From NCBI GenBank assembly GCA_014379345.1, contig JACMLY010000003.1, positions 1 to 39,747 on the forward strand: a DNA stretch of 39,747 nucleotides. Reading direction: 5' to 3'. Positions 1-8,212 of this stretch are shown piece by piece. The DNA is from Chitinophagaceae bacterium (GTDB taxonomy: Bacteria; Bacteroidota; Bacteroidia; Chitinophagales; Chitinophagaceae). The notes under the pieces are model-generated. The model made no database searches, had not been told where the DNA came from, and saw only the letters and a program-made list of their open reading frames with translations. The position numbers were made by a program, and so were the translations under genes. Each line of letters starts with the position of its first letter. Position 1 is the stretch's first letter.

Positions 1-72
1 ATATAGCGGTATTGCATTTAAAATCTCTTTTTCCAAATGATGCATTACTTCAACCTTCGAGATCTTTTTCAT
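1..72 (-). CDS. N-terminal fragment of an unidentified protein, cut by the window edge
   Basis: Read on the minus strand, an ATG at 72 opens 24 codons without a stop and runs off the left end of the window. The visible peptide begins MKKISKVEVMHHLEKEI and looks like an ordinary cytoplasmic N-terminus with no signal peptide. I cannot assign a family from this length. It would be transcribed away from the sigma-like gene at 423, so the roughly 350 bases between them would hold both promoters. The call rests only on an open frame and plausible amino-acid composition. Confidence 0.35.
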   Translation of the reverse strand, partial: MKKISKVEVMHHLEKEILNAIPLY

Positions 73-422
73 TGATGATATTAATTAGTTAACAAAGGCA
101 CAGCTTCAAAGCCCGGAATTAGAAATTATACCAAATAAACATTCAGAGGTGTTTATTTTACGATATTAATTTCTGTAAAGTTGAGGGATTGGGATAAACG
201 CGCTGATATACAATTCCGAATATCTCTTATATAATTCCCAGATTAATCGTTGCTTTTTAAGAAAGCATCATCTCGAAGACCCGTGAATTATATAAGCATT
301 CTCCAGAATTATATAGTAACCAGTCCAGTTCAACCATTGATCTTTAATTCCGTTTACATCCGGCATGTGAAAACACTTTTCAGTGCCATCCATTAATAAG
401 ATGGGATTGTAGGGTAAGATAT
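73..422. other. AT-rich intergenic stretch, no gene recognised
   Basis: AT-rich DNA between the edge fragment and the sigma-like gene. A minus-strand open frame spanning about 268-474 exists, but it overlaps the sigma-like coding region and matches no family I recognise. I see no RNA gene, strong hairpin or repeat here. It probably carries divergent promoters. Confidence 0.4.
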
Positions 423-740
423 ATGAGTGACACCAATATACAGGCGCTTCTGAAGGGCAATAATATTGCCGCATTTGAGGTATTATACGATAAGTATGGG
501 CCCTCCGTATATGGATTGATCCTTAAACTCACCCCGGATTCATATACCGCTTGTAGAATCTTAGAGGAAAGTTTTGTAAAGATGTGGTTAGAAAGAGATT
601 CCTATAGTGCTTCAAAAAGTAGTTTATTTACATGGATGCTCGGAATTACAATAAAACACAGTACCGCTGTATTGTACTTACCACAAAAAACGTTGATCTA
701 TAAGCTTTTCCCGGCAGACCCCGGCTCACTCCCAGCTTAA
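423..740 (+). CDS. RNA polymerase sigma-70 (ECF-like) region 2 protein, lacking region 4
   Basis: This 105-residue protein resembles the N-terminal half of ECF sigma factors. The stretch AAFEVLYDKYGPSVYGL, then RILEESFVKMW, then SKSSLFTWMLGI follows the sigma region 2 pattern that binds the core beta-prime coiled coil and the -10 element. A normal ECF sigma is about 160-200 residues, with a C-terminal helix-turn-helix (region 4) that reads the -35 element. Here the frame stops shortly after region 2, and no region 4 appears in the other frames before the next gene. It is either a truncated gene or a genuine region-2-only protein. No anti-sigma gene follows. The next gene is a sulfatase. Confidence 0.6.
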   Translation: MSDTNIQALLKGNNIAAFEVLYDKYGPSVYGLILKLTPDSYTACRILEESFVKMWLERDSYSASKSSLFTWMLGITIKHSTAVLYLPQKTLIYKLFPADPGSLPA

Positions 741-800
741 TCAATCATCCCGGCAAATTGAGTCGCATAAAAGAAAAGTTCAGATGCTTAGCCATGAAAA

Positions 801-834
801 TATCTCTCGCAGAGACGCGAAGGCGCAACGAAAG
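801..834. repeat. Short interspersed repeat with a small palindrome
   Basis: Around 803-815, TCTCTCGCAGAGA is a small inverted repeat (TCTCT/AGAGA, 3-base loop). It is followed by CGCGAAGGCGCAACGAAAG. Sequences of this wording occur repeatedly in intergenic DNA of many Bacteroidota genomes (from memory, not searched). It lies in the 741-1014 gap between the sigma-like gene and the sulfatase. That gap holds no supported gene, although a 46-codon frame at 784-924 runs through the repeat. Confidence 0.45.
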
Positions 835-1038
835 GCATTGATCATCGTCGCTTTGGGGATTGTTGGTTATGAAGGGTGGATTTTCTACATTTCGGCCGTG
901 ACCATCATTCGTTGCATGGAATAATTAGGCCGGGTTCGATAGAATATGTTTATTTACGCGAATAAAACTCTATATATACATTATTTTGGCTTCCTGATAA
1001 TCCCTCACACCGAAATGACCAACCAATCTATCCTCATT

Positions 1039-2544
1039 ATGTTTTTCAGATCAGTTATTCTCAGCTTCCTGTATTTTTTGCCACTTGGCCTCGCTGCACA
1101 AATCAACAAACCCAATGTGATCATCATCTATACAGATGATCTGGGGTATGGTGATTTAAGTTGCTATGGTGCTACCAGGATTAGTACACCTAATATTGAT
1201 AAACTGGCAAAAGAAGGATTGCGTTTTACCAATGGCCATACTACTTCTGCTACCTGTACTCCATCACGCTATGCATTGATGACTGGGCAGTACCCCTGGC
1301 GTAAAAAAGGTACAGCTGTTTTGCCGGGTGATGCAGCGCTTATCATTCCAACAAATAGAGCAACACTGCCCAGCCAGTTTAAAAAGTCCGGGTATCAAAC
1401 AGCCATAGTTGGTAAATGGCATTTAGGATTGGGTGATTCGGTAGAAAAAAACTGGAATAATGAGGTAAAGCCAGGGCCCAACCAGGTTGGATTTGATTAT
1501 TCATTTATTTTTCCGGCAACGGCCGATCGTGTACCCACCGTATTTATGGAAAATGGGAGAGTGGTAGCTGCGGATTCTACGGATCCGATTGCAGTGAATT
1601 ATCAAAAGCAGATAGGCACTGACCCAACGGGGAAAGACCATCCCGAGTTACTGAAAATGCAAGCGTCGCCCGAACATGGTCATAACAATACGATTGTAAA
1701 TGGTATTGGTCGTATTGGTTATATGAGCGGCGGTATAAAAGCAAGATGGGTTGATGAAGAAGTGCCTTTGACATTTTTAGAGAAGGCAAAAGCGTTTATT
1801 GAACAAAACAAGGCTCAACCTTTTTTTCTTTTTTATGCTTTAACGGAACCGCATGTACCCCGCATGCCGTCTACTATTTTCAAAGGGAAGAGCCAGCTGG
1901 GATACCGAGGAGATGTGATACTTCAATTAGATTGGACAGTGGGTGAAATCACGAAACAGTTAGATTATCTCGGCATTACAAAAAACACACTGATCATTTT
2001 CAGCAGCGATAACGGACCTGTGCTGGACGATGGTTACCAGGATGAGGCTGTTACAAAACGTAATGGACACACACCCGCAGGCCCATTGCGTGGTGGCAAA
2101 TACAGCGCTTTCGAAGGAGGTACAAGAGTTCCTTTGATCCTTAGCTGGCCAGGTGTTATCAAACCGGGTATTTCTGACGCATTGGTATGCCAGGTTGATT
2201 TGATCGCTTCTTTTTCAGCCATGCTAAAGTTACCGATAGTTGCAGAAGATGCACCCGATAGTAAAAATATGTTGCCGGCTTTGTTAGGAAAATCAACAAC
2301 CGGCCGTGATTATTTGATTAAGCAATATGGTGGTTCAATTATACAGGATCATTGGAAATATATCGAACCCAATAATTTTGAATCATACCATACACTGACG
2401 GACATAGAAACCGGCAATTCCCCAACTGCACAATTGTACGATTTGAAACATGACATTGGAGAGAAAAATAACCTTGCAACAAAATATCCGGAAAAGGTGC
2501 AGGCGTTAGCGGCACTATTGAGAAAACTAAATGCGGAAAACTGA
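1039..2544 (+). CDS. Secreted sulfatase (formylglycine-dependent arylsulfatase family)
   Basis: Hydrolyses sulfate esters, probably on a sulfated carbohydrate, in the periplasm or outside the cell. From the ATG at 1039 the protein is 501 residues with a signal peptide ending near GLAAQ. The ATG at 1015 is an equally possible start; the one at 946 would bury the leader. The metal-binding start YTDDLGYGD, the formylglycine signature CTPSR (Cys at about residue 73, the residue oxidised by the maturase), GKWHLG and SSDNGP are all present, in the order usual for family S1 sulfatases. Length is normal. The substrate cannot be read from the sequence. No sulfatase-maturating enzyme or SusC/D pair is nearby, so maturation must be supplied elsewhere in the genome. 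Confidence 0.93.
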   Translation: MFFRSVILSFLYFLPLGLAAQINKPNVIIIYTDDLGYGDLSCYGATRISTPNIDKLAKEGLRFTNGHTTSATCTPSRYALMTGQYPWRKKGTAVLPGDAALIIPTNRATLPSQFKKSGYQTAIVGKWHLGLGDSVEKNWNNEVKPGPNQVGFDYSFIFPATADRVPTVFMENGRVVAADSTDPIAVNYQKQIGTDPTGKDHPELLKMQASPEHGHNNTIVNGIGRIGYMSGGIKARWVDEEVPLTFLEKAKAFIEQNKAQPFFLFYALTEPHVPRMPSTIFKGKSQLGYRGDVILQLDWTVGEITKQLDYLGITKNTLIIFSSDNGPVLDDGYQDEAVTKRNGHTPAGPLRGGKYSAFEGGTRVPLILSWPGVIKPGISDALVCQVDLIASFSAMLKLPIVAEDAPDSKNMLPALLGKSTTGRDYLIKQYGGSIIQDHWKYIEPNNFESYHTLTDIETGNSPTAQLYDLKHDIGEKNNLATKYPEKVQALAALLRKLNAEN

Positions 2545-2719
2545 TTGATTTATTAAATTAAAGACAGTCACCACCACAAAGAACGTCTCGATCATAGTAG
2601 CGTGTTGTTCGGATTCCCCTTGGGCCTGGTCTTTGGTTTGTTTGAATTATTTCTGTTCCCAAATGCAGGAATGCGGTTTCGACTTAACGCCAATTGCTTA
2701 CCATAGGTGTCACTCGAAT

Positions 2720-3103
2720 TCATGGCTTAACCCAATAATCCAACACAGTAATTTTATCAGGTGCAGGTTTTAGAACGCTTACAAAAGCTTTATGCGCAGG
2801 ATGTACCAGGTATACATCTCTGTCCGCCTCACTGCTAAAAGTAGCCACGAAACAATGTGTTAAACCATTATTCAGGCTTTCCGGACTATTATTGATTCCC
2901 CATTCAAATGATTTGATTACTGGTATTTTAGACGGTAATTCCCTGAATGCTGCTACAATCTTATTAATATTTGCAGTATCAGTGCCATCTTTCCATCCAA
3001 ACATAACTACATGTCTAAGTAGGGGTTGTTGGTTTTTTTGTTGAGCGCTTGTCATACTATAAATTACGATGGTAATGAAGGTCAGAAGTAATAGCTTTTT
3101 CAT
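2720..3103 (-). CDS. Exported Dabb (stress-responsive alpha/beta-barrel) domain protein
   Basis: A 127-residue protein with a signal peptide (MKKLLLLTFITIVIYSMTSAQ) followed by one Dabb domain. It shows the typical LLRHVVMFGWKDGT opening, a middle helix with FRELPSKIP, and the HPAHKAFV segment before the last strand. Dabb domains are dimeric ferredoxin-like barrels. Some are enzymes, such as olivetolic acid cyclase; most bacterial ones are uncharacterised. Exported single-domain versions are common in Bacteroidota. It converges on the sulfatase gene (175 bases between the stops) and is not obviously in an operon. Function beyond the fold is unknown. Confidence 0.85.
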   Translation of the reverse strand: MKKLLLLTFITIVIYSMTSAQQKNQQPLLRHVVMFGWKDGTDTANINKIVAAFRELPSKIPVIKSFEWGINNSPESLNNGLTHCFVATFSSEADRDVYLVHPAHKAFVSVLKPAPDKITVLDYWVKP

Positions 3104-3546
3104 GAAAAATAGTTTTGATGAAAGTAATTATTGTTTTGTGCAGGTGAAAACTTTTCTTTGCGAACAACAAATATAGAGGCGGTGAGGAGATTGCAGCTCT
3201 CATTCCAAAGGGCGAAGGGCATTGCTATGAACCCGTCCACCTTACAACGTTATGCCTTATTTTCTCAGATTTGGCGTAAGAATGCGGTCTGCCAGGTCAA
3301 TAAAGTTTCAAATACTACTAATAGAATGAAGAACTAATCCTCACAATCCTTCAATTAATAATAATGGTGACCCGTTGGCTGGAACCTTCTAAGCTCGCAG
3401 ATTTTGTGAAGCAGGTTATTGCATCAATAGAAGGTAAGTAAGCCTGCGAATATTTTATTTATGCGTTGCGCTTTAAGTCAGAAGCCAGAATTCTGAATTC
3501 AGGAGATGATCAATGAAGAAAAATCAGTGATAACCATAGGATAACC
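3104..3546. other. Intergenic stretch with weak traces of coding sequence
   Basis: There is no confident gene. A plus-strand 68-codon frame at 3131-3337 has no recognisable family. A short plus-strand frame at 3364-3441 (starting MVTRWLEPSKLADFVKQ, 25 codons) reads like the natural C-terminus of a helical protein and may be the tail of a deleted gene, but it is too short to identify. No strong hairpin or terminator was seen. Confidence 0.35.
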
Positions 3547-5505
3547 CTACGCGTTTTGTTTCTTCTCTTGTTCGTAATAGTTTTTCAAACCCATTTTCTC
3601 CAGCATTTGCCAGAAACGTTCATCTTTAACATATAATAAGTTGACTGGAAAGCGCAGGCAGAACATAATACTGCCTGCCCGTTTTTCATAACAGGCATTC
3701 AGATGATAAAAGGCTTTATCCATGTCGCCCGATGCTGCGTAGCCGTTTGCTAATTCACTATCAAGGTCAATTTTCGAATCGTTTTCGGCACGTCGGTGTA
3801 GTTGCTCAAGACAGCAATAAGCCTCTTCCTTTCTGCCAAGAAGGCCGAGTGCAATAACATACCCACTAATGCCCTTGCCTGGTTGATTCACCGCCTGGCG
3901 GATAAGGTCCCAGTACTCGAGCGACCTTTGAAAATCCCCCTTGGCCTGGTATAGAAACGCTAATTTCTCTACAGGCGTTCTCCAGGCCGGATCCATCTCA
4001 ATGGTTTTCAAAAGCTGCTTTTCTGCTTCATCAAGCCGCTGTGCATACAGCAATGCTTCGCCCAATTGCTTATTCTTCATTAAGGAAAGCGGGTCGGAGC
4101 GGAGTGCCAGTTCTGCTTCTGTTACCATGCGATTTTTATCATTGACGACAGAGTAATAGTGGGAAGCTACATAATGTGCTTCAGACGAATGAGGTGCGAT
4201 TAATAATGCTTTGTTTATATTCTTGAGTGCATCGTCGAACTGAAATTCAAAATACAATTGCATCATAGCAAGCGACAAGTAGGCTTGCGGCAATTGACTG
4301 TTGAGCCGGATCGCATTTCTTGAGGCAGCTCGCACCTTTTCTATTACAGTTGCAGAATTTACATTGCCGGTCGCGGCCAAAGCAGCATAACAGGAAGCAA
4401 CCATCGCATGCCCATTAGCACAATAAGAATCCAATTTGAGCGCCTCCTCAAAAAAATGAATGGCCTTATGATAATCGACAGGTATTCCCTTGTTAAAAAA
4501 AAACAACCCCTTCAGGTAAAATTCGTACGCTTCAATATTTTGAGAAGGTTCTGCAAACGCAGTCTTACTCACTAATTGTTCCCGCATCCGGTTGGCAATG
4601 ATGCCCGCAATTTCATCCTGCAATTCGAAAATATCGTTGAGATTACGGTCGAATGTTTCTGACCAGAGTTGGTATCCGTCGGAGGTATTGACCAATTCAG
4701 CATTGATGCGAACCCTATTCCCGGATTTTCGCACGCTTCCTGCCAGCACCTTGCTCACATTAAGCGCTTTACCTATTTCGCGAATATCCTGGTTCTTTCC
4801 TTTAAAACTAAAGGCAGAAGTGCGGCAGGTCAGTTGCAGTCCATCAATTTTTGCAAGAGAATTAATGAGCTCTTCGGCGATCCCATCACTGAAATATTCA
4901 TTATCGGCATCATTGCTCATATTTACGAATGGTAAAACGGCGAGCTTGTTCATTGCTTCGGCGGCCTTTACTTTCACATCAGTTCGCTGGGGTACTGTGA
5001 GTCCTTCATTGATGATCGCGAAGATCTCCACCGGCCTTATTACATTTTTCAATTCAAAAAACCCCATCGAAATCGTGTTGACCTGCGGTTGATTTTTTAT
5101 CTCATCAAATACTTTATCTGAAATAAACACTGATCCTGCTACCGCCGAAGATTCTATCCGCGAAGCGATATTCACTCCATCTCCATATACGCCGCTGTCA
5201 TCAATGCTAACGTCCCCGATATGAATACCGATCCGCAGTGGTACCTGAGGTTCTTTGCGAAACAGCAACTGCATTTCCAGGCCCGCATTCACGGCATGAA
5301 TGGCACTGGAAAAAATGCTGAGTGTGCCATCGCCATAATATTGAATGATCTTACCACCATGGTCCGCCATCGTTTTTTCAAAAACTTCCCTATGCCGTGT
5401 ACGACGCTCGATGGCTGCCTGCTCATTTCTTTGCATAAGAGCAGTATAGCCTTCCATGTCCGTAAACATGATAGCAGCTAATTGGCGTGTGGCAGTCATG
5501 ATCAT
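3547..5505 (-). CDS. Class III adenylate/guanylate cyclase-like domain with TolB-like and TPR domains
   Basis: The start is placed at the ATG at 5505 (MIMTATRQ), 652 residues. An upstream in-frame ATG would overlap the preceding gene, whereas this one leaves 10 bases. Order: cyclase domain (about 5-185), FlgO/TolB-like N-terminal domain (about 190-330, KLAVLPFVNMSND, then EELINSLAKI), then TPRs to the C-terminus. Both metal-binding Asp residues are present (D16 in FTDMEGYT, D59 in GDG), as are the transition-state residues N112 and R116. The two residues that normally select the purine differ: Q55 replaces Lys and G105 replaces Asp. The nucleotide used is therefore uncertain. It is the last gene of the minus-strand run 7773-3547. 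No signal peptide or membrane segment is obvious. Confidence 0.88.
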   Translation of the reverse strand: MIMTATRQLAAIMFTDMEGYTALMQRNEQAAIERRTRHREVFEKTMADHGGKIIQYYGDGTLSIFSSAIHAVNAGLEMQLLFRKEPQVPLRIGIHIGDVSIDDSGVYGDGVNIASRIESSAVAGSVFISDKVFDEIKNQPQVNTISMGFFELKNVIRPVEIFAIINEGLTVPQRTDVKVKAAEAMNKLAVLPFVNMSNDADNEYFSDGIAEELINSLAKIDGLQLTCRTSAFSFKGKNQDIREIGKALNVSKVLAGSVRKSGNRVRINAELVNTSDGYQLWSETFDRNLNDIFELQDEIAGIIANRMREQLVSKTAFAEPSQNIEAYEFYLKGLFFFNKGIPVDYHKAIHFFEEALKLDSYCANGHAMVASCYAALAATGNVNSATVIEKVRAASRNAIRLNSQLPQAYLSLAMMQLYFEFQFDDALKNINKALLIAPHSSEAHYVASHYYSVVNDKNRMVTEAELALRSDPLSLMKNKQLGEALLYAQRLDEAEKQLLKTIEMDPAWRTPVEKLAFLYQAKGDFQRSLEYWDLIRQAVNQPGKGISGYVIALGLLGRKEEAYCCLEQLHRRAENDSKIDLDSELANGYAASGDMDKAFYHLNACYEKRAGSIMFCLRFPVNLLYVKDERFWQMLEKMGLKNYYEQEKKQNA

Positions 5506-5515
5506 TACAAAAGTA

Positions 5516-5926
5516 CTATTGATTTTTTTTAGCAAACTGTTGCATAAACTGGGTAAAATCTGCCATGGCAAAATGTTCTTTTATTTTTCCATTTTCGATA
5601 CCGTCGATGCAGATGCCTGTAAGCTGTACCGTATTCCCCGAGGCAGGCATTCCAAAAAATTCTGTAGTGTGTGTTCCGGAACAGGTCCAATGAGTGACTA
5701 CCCTGTCGTCTTCAGCATATTGTTCCTTTACCGTTAATTGTAAGTCGGGGCATGCAGTCAGAAATGCTTTGTCGAAATGAAACCATTTCTCCCTGTCAAA
5801 GCCGCCACCCATCGTGTGGTTTATAAGATCTATGGCAATAAAATCATTAAATGATCGGTCTAGATCTTTGTAGTTATAACTCTCATAAAAATTGCGGGCA
5901 ACTTTTTTGATTTCTGATGGATTCAT
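5516..5926 (-). CDS. SnoaL-like ester cyclase family protein
   Basis: A 136-residue cytoplasmic protein of the SnoaL/NTF2-like fold. It has the typical helix ARNFYESYNYKDLDR, the strand region with INHTMGGG, CPDLQLTVKEQYAEDDRVVTHW, then GTHTTEFFGMPASG and IENGKIKEHF. Members include polyketide cyclases and many uncharacterised 'ester cyclases'. Bacteroidota copies usually lack a polyketide context, as here. It lies 11 bases downstream of the cupin lipoprotein and 10 bases upstream of the cyclase-TPR gene, so co-transcription is likely. The substrate is unknown. Confidence 0.87.
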   Translation of the reverse strand: MNPSEIKKVARNFYESYNYKDLDRSFNDFIAIDLINHTMGGGFDREKWFHFDKAFLTACPDLQLTVKEQYAEDDRVVTHWTCSGTHTTEFFGMPASGNTVQLTGICIDGIENGKIKEHFAMADFTQFMQQFAKKNQ

Positions 5927-5937
5927 ACATGCAAATT

Positions 5938-6630
5938 TTATTTTTTTGCCAGGCTGTTTTTGAATGCAGTAAATCTTGAAACAGACTTTGCTGTATCCGA
6001 TTTAAAAGGAAAGAAATCCAACACATCATATTTCCAGATGTTAGTAGGAAAGATCACCACCATATTGGCGGTCTTACTTCCGATATTTTTGAATGCGTGA
6101 GGAACACCTGCCGGAATATTAACGATATAGGGTGCTTTAATTGTAAATAAAGTATCGCCGAGGGCATAGAGTATATCCCCTTCCAGCAAAACATGCGATT
6201 CCTCCCCTTCATGAGAATGCATTGGCGGTGCCCCATTCGGGAACGTTTCTGTTATACCAATGGTAAGATTGTTATAGCCATTTCGCTGGCCTTCCATTAC
6301 ATGAACGTATTCTCCCGGCCCTGGATTAATGACTGGTAGTTTGTCGAGTGTAACAGCGTGCTCAGAAAAATATTTCATTGCCGGAATAGCAAAAGGACCG
6401 GGTACAGTGCGCCTTTCTAACACTTTGAGTTGATGATGCTGTTTATTTAATGCATCGATCACTGAATCGGGAACAAATGTATCTTCTTTTACCAGGTTGG
6501 CTATTGAAAATGTTTCCTTTGTGTGGTCATTTGACGTTGTGGTGGTATTATCCCCCGGTTTATTGTCTGAACAGGAATTCAGGAATAACCCCAAACCAAA
6601 CATCATAATTAATAGTGATTGTGTTTTCAT
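5938..6630 (-). CDS. Cupin-domain lipoprotein
   Basis: A 230-residue lipoprotein whose leader ends in a lipobox, LNSC with Cys20. A low-complexity linker (GDNTTTTSND) precedes a single cupin domain near residues 115-195. Cupin motif 1 is visible as PPMHSHEGEESHVLLEG, with His residues and a Glu fit to bind a metal, and motif 2 as IPAGVPHAFKN. It would sit in the periplasm, anchored to a membrane. Such cupins may be dioxygenases, isomerases or ligand-binding proteins, and the sequence does not decide. It is 11 bases upstream of the ester cyclase gene, so it likely shares its transcript. Confidence 0.87.
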   Translation of the reverse strand: MKTQSLLIMMFGLGLFLNSCSDNKPGDNTTTTSNDHTKETFSIANLVKEDTFVPDSVIDALNKQHHQLKVLERRTVPGPFAIPAMKYFSEHAVTLDKLPVINPGPGEYVHVMEGQRNGYNNLTIGITETFPNGAPPMHSHEGEESHVLLEGDILYALGDTLFTIKAPYIVNIPAGVPHAFKNIGSKTANMVVIFPTNIWKYDVLDFFPFKSDTAKSVSRFTAFKNSLAKK

Positions 6631-6671
6631 TGCTATGTAGTGTTTTATTAAAGTGTATTGAATTGCAATTG

Positions 6672-6721
6672 GCCCATGATCACATTAGCCTATCGGCATA
6701 TTAGCACATCAGCACATTCGC
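6672..6721. repeat. Short degenerate tandem repeat with a period near 10 bases
   Basis: Between two minus-strand genes, words of the type CACATTAG, CATATTAG, CACATCAG and CACATTCG follow one another at about 10-base spacing. It ends directly at the stop codon of the gene at 6722-6988. Similar wording is seen in intergenic DNA of other Bacteroidota (from memory). No function is evident. Confidence 0.5.
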
Positions 6722-6988
6722 TTATACATACACTTCCATCGACATGATAATAGGCTCTACAACAGTGTGCCTGCTTTTTGCATCCTGATTTTTGGGGTCG
6801 TTTATAATTGCTCCCAGCTTTTCCATATCAGTTACTTCCATCACCAAGACCACCGATTTTGGGTCACCGGCATCCTGAAAAGTCTTAAATCCTGAAATTG
6901 CAGGAGCAAATAATGATGATCTTTCCTCATGTCCTTTAAGCCAGGTGTCGAAATCACCAACTTTATGTCGAACTATTATTGTTGCCAT
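6722..6988 (-). CDS. Small ABM-like ferredoxin-fold protein
   Basis: An 88-residue cytoplasmic protein forming a single dimeric alpha/beta-barrel domain of the antibiotic-biosynthesis-monooxygenase/DUF1330-like type. Its opening ATIIVRHKVGDFDTWLKGHEE closely parallels the start of the second domain of the lipoprotein encoded just upstream (7045-7773, HKVRDFDAWLKAYDGE). The two genes are therefore probably related by duplication. No signal peptide. It is separated from that gene by 56 bases and from the cupin gene by 91 bases that include a short tandem repeat. The catalytic role, if any, is unknown. Confidence 0.8.
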   Translation of the reverse strand: MATIIVRHKVGDFDTWLKGHEERSSLFAPAISGFKTFQDAGDPKSVVLVMEVTDMEKLGAIINDPKNQDAKSRHTVVEPIIMSMEVYV

Positions 6989-7044
6989 CTTTTTAATTTT
7001 TATTTTTTATTTATTAAATCAAAATTTCGTCAGACAATTACTGG

Positions 7045-7773
7045 CTAATCAGCTATCCTATAATATTCGATAGTTGGCACACCTTCCACGCCTGCACTCA
7101 TCATCAGGTTTTTCTTTGCCTCAGAACCAATCGCTGCTTTTGCCTTTGCTATGTTTGTCACAGCAAATACTATATGAACAATATTTGGGTCATCAATTCC
7201 GCGTGCCAGTACCCTGTCCACCATTCCTTCACTTGACCTGGTTGCCTTACTCTCTCCGTCGTACGCCTTGAGCCAGGCGTCAAAATCCCTTACCTTATGT
7301 GTGACCATCACTCTATCTTTCGCATCAATTCTTGAGTCGTCATTTCTGATTACATCGTAGTAAGAAAATTCCGGCGCGCTTTTGACCCCGGCCTTCTGCA
7401 TGGCATTTTTAAGCTCTGGTAACTTTGTAAAATCTTTTGCTTGTTGTACATCCGCCATTTTCTCCACTACTAAAACCTGGCTTGGCTTACCAATTTCCGT
7501 CAATACATCGATGTCTGTCAGACCATATGCTTTTCTGACTGAATCGTGTGCATCATATGCGGGCTTCCATTTTTCATAATCAGCAACCGAATGCTTAATC
7601 AGCATGACTTTAAAAGGAGTAATGGCCGTTTCCACAGAGGGCGTTTCAGCAACACTACTATCGCTCGTTTTGAGTTCTTCCTTTGCAGTTTCCGTGGTCT
7701 CATTACAGGAAAAAAGCATTGAACCGATGCATATTACCCGGAATTGTTTTAAAATAAAGTTGGTCTTGTTCAT
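7045..7773 (-). CDS. Lipoprotein with two tandem ABM-like barrel domains
   Basis: A 242-residue protein with a lipobox (MLFSC, Cys23), an acidic/Ser-Thr linker and two consecutive homologous alpha/beta-barrel domains. Domain one starts MLIKHSVADYEKWKPAYD and ends EFSYYDVIRND. Domain two starts VMVTHKVRDFDAWLKAYD and ends PTIEYYRIAD. Because this fold normally dimerises, a tandem pair can make an intramolecular dimer. It heads the minus-strand run that continues with a single-domain homologue, a cupin lipoprotein, an ester cyclase and a cyclase-TPR protein. The ligand is unknown; 'cyclase' or 'monooxygenase' would be over-annotation. Confidence 0.8.
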   Translation of the reverse strand: MNKTNFILKQFRVICIGSMLFSCNETTETAKEELKTSDSSVAETPSVETAITPFKVMLIKHSVADYEKWKPAYDAHDSVRKAYGLTDIDVLTEIGKPSQVLVVEKMADVQQAKDFTKLPELKNAMQKAGVKSAPEFSYYDVIRNDDSRIDAKDRVMVTHKVRDFDAWLKAYDGESKATRSSEGMVDRVLARGIDDPNIVHIVFAVTNIAKAKAAIGSEAKKNLMMSAGVEGVPTIEYYRIAD

Positions 7774-8040
7774 TGTAATTATTTTAAACGTGAAGAAAGA
7801 AATATGGTATATTTTGACGGGTCACACCCGGCTAAACTTAAGTTTGTGCCGATTGATACTCGTGATCTGTTGATCGTCCTGATTTCCCTGCCTTCATTGG
7901 CTGCCGACTATCAGGGTACTGATCGACTATAAACTTACTTTTTGTTCATAGTGAATACACCGCATTCAGGACGAAATGGGGCTAAAATTGTCCGAATGAT
8001 GGATTTTATTTACCGGGGGAAGTGAGATCTTGAAATTATA
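7774..8040. other. Intergenic DNA upstream of the barrel lipoprotein gene
   Basis: Between the start of the barrel lipoprotein gene (7773) and the low-complexity repeat at 8041. It should contain the promoter of the minus-strand run 7773-3547. I see no gene, RNA or convincing promoter consensus. Confidence 0.4.
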
Positions 8041-8200
8041 GTTGAACATGAGTCGAACGATGTACAATGTACGGTGTACTATGTTTGATGTAAGACATGT
8101 GATGTACGATGTGTGCTGTATCCTGTATCATGTAACATCCTGTTAAAAAACAATACTGTTTGTTGTATACACCAGGCGTTATATGCAACACATCGTGCAT
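8041..8200. repeat. Degenerate low-complexity repeat built on ATGTACGATGT-like words
   Basis: A run of near-repeats such as GATGTACAATGTACGGTGTA, then GATGTAAGACATGTGATGTA and CTGTATCATGTAACATC, followed by related words on the opposite strand (GCAACACATCGTGCATCATC). The unit is loosely 7-10 bases and heavily degenerate. It lies just downstream of the histidine kinase stop codon and could be a degenerate intergenic element affecting transcript ends. It has no coding potential. Confidence 0.55.
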
Positions 8201-8212
8201 CATCCGTGAACA

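Noticed and set aside
268..474. Minus-strand 68-codon open frame overlapping the sigma-like gene
   Set aside because: It overlaps a better supported coding region on the opposite strand, has no recognisable family and no clear start.
784..924. 46-codon plus-strand frame between the sigma-like gene and the sulfatase
   Set aside because: Its first part is the translation of an interspersed repeat; the rest matches nothing and looks like chance.
3131..3337. 68-codon plus-strand frame after the Dabb gene
   Set aside because: Composition is unlike a folded protein and no family is recognisable; treated as intergenic.
4592..5092. 166-codon plus-strand frame opposite the cyclase-TPR gene
   Set aside because: It is a shadow frame of a strongly supported gene; its Ser/Leu-rich translation is typical of antisense reading.
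7045..7773. Naming the tandem-domain lipoprotein a monooxygenase or cyclase
   Set aside because: Only the fold is recognisable; no catalytic residues that define either activity could be seen.
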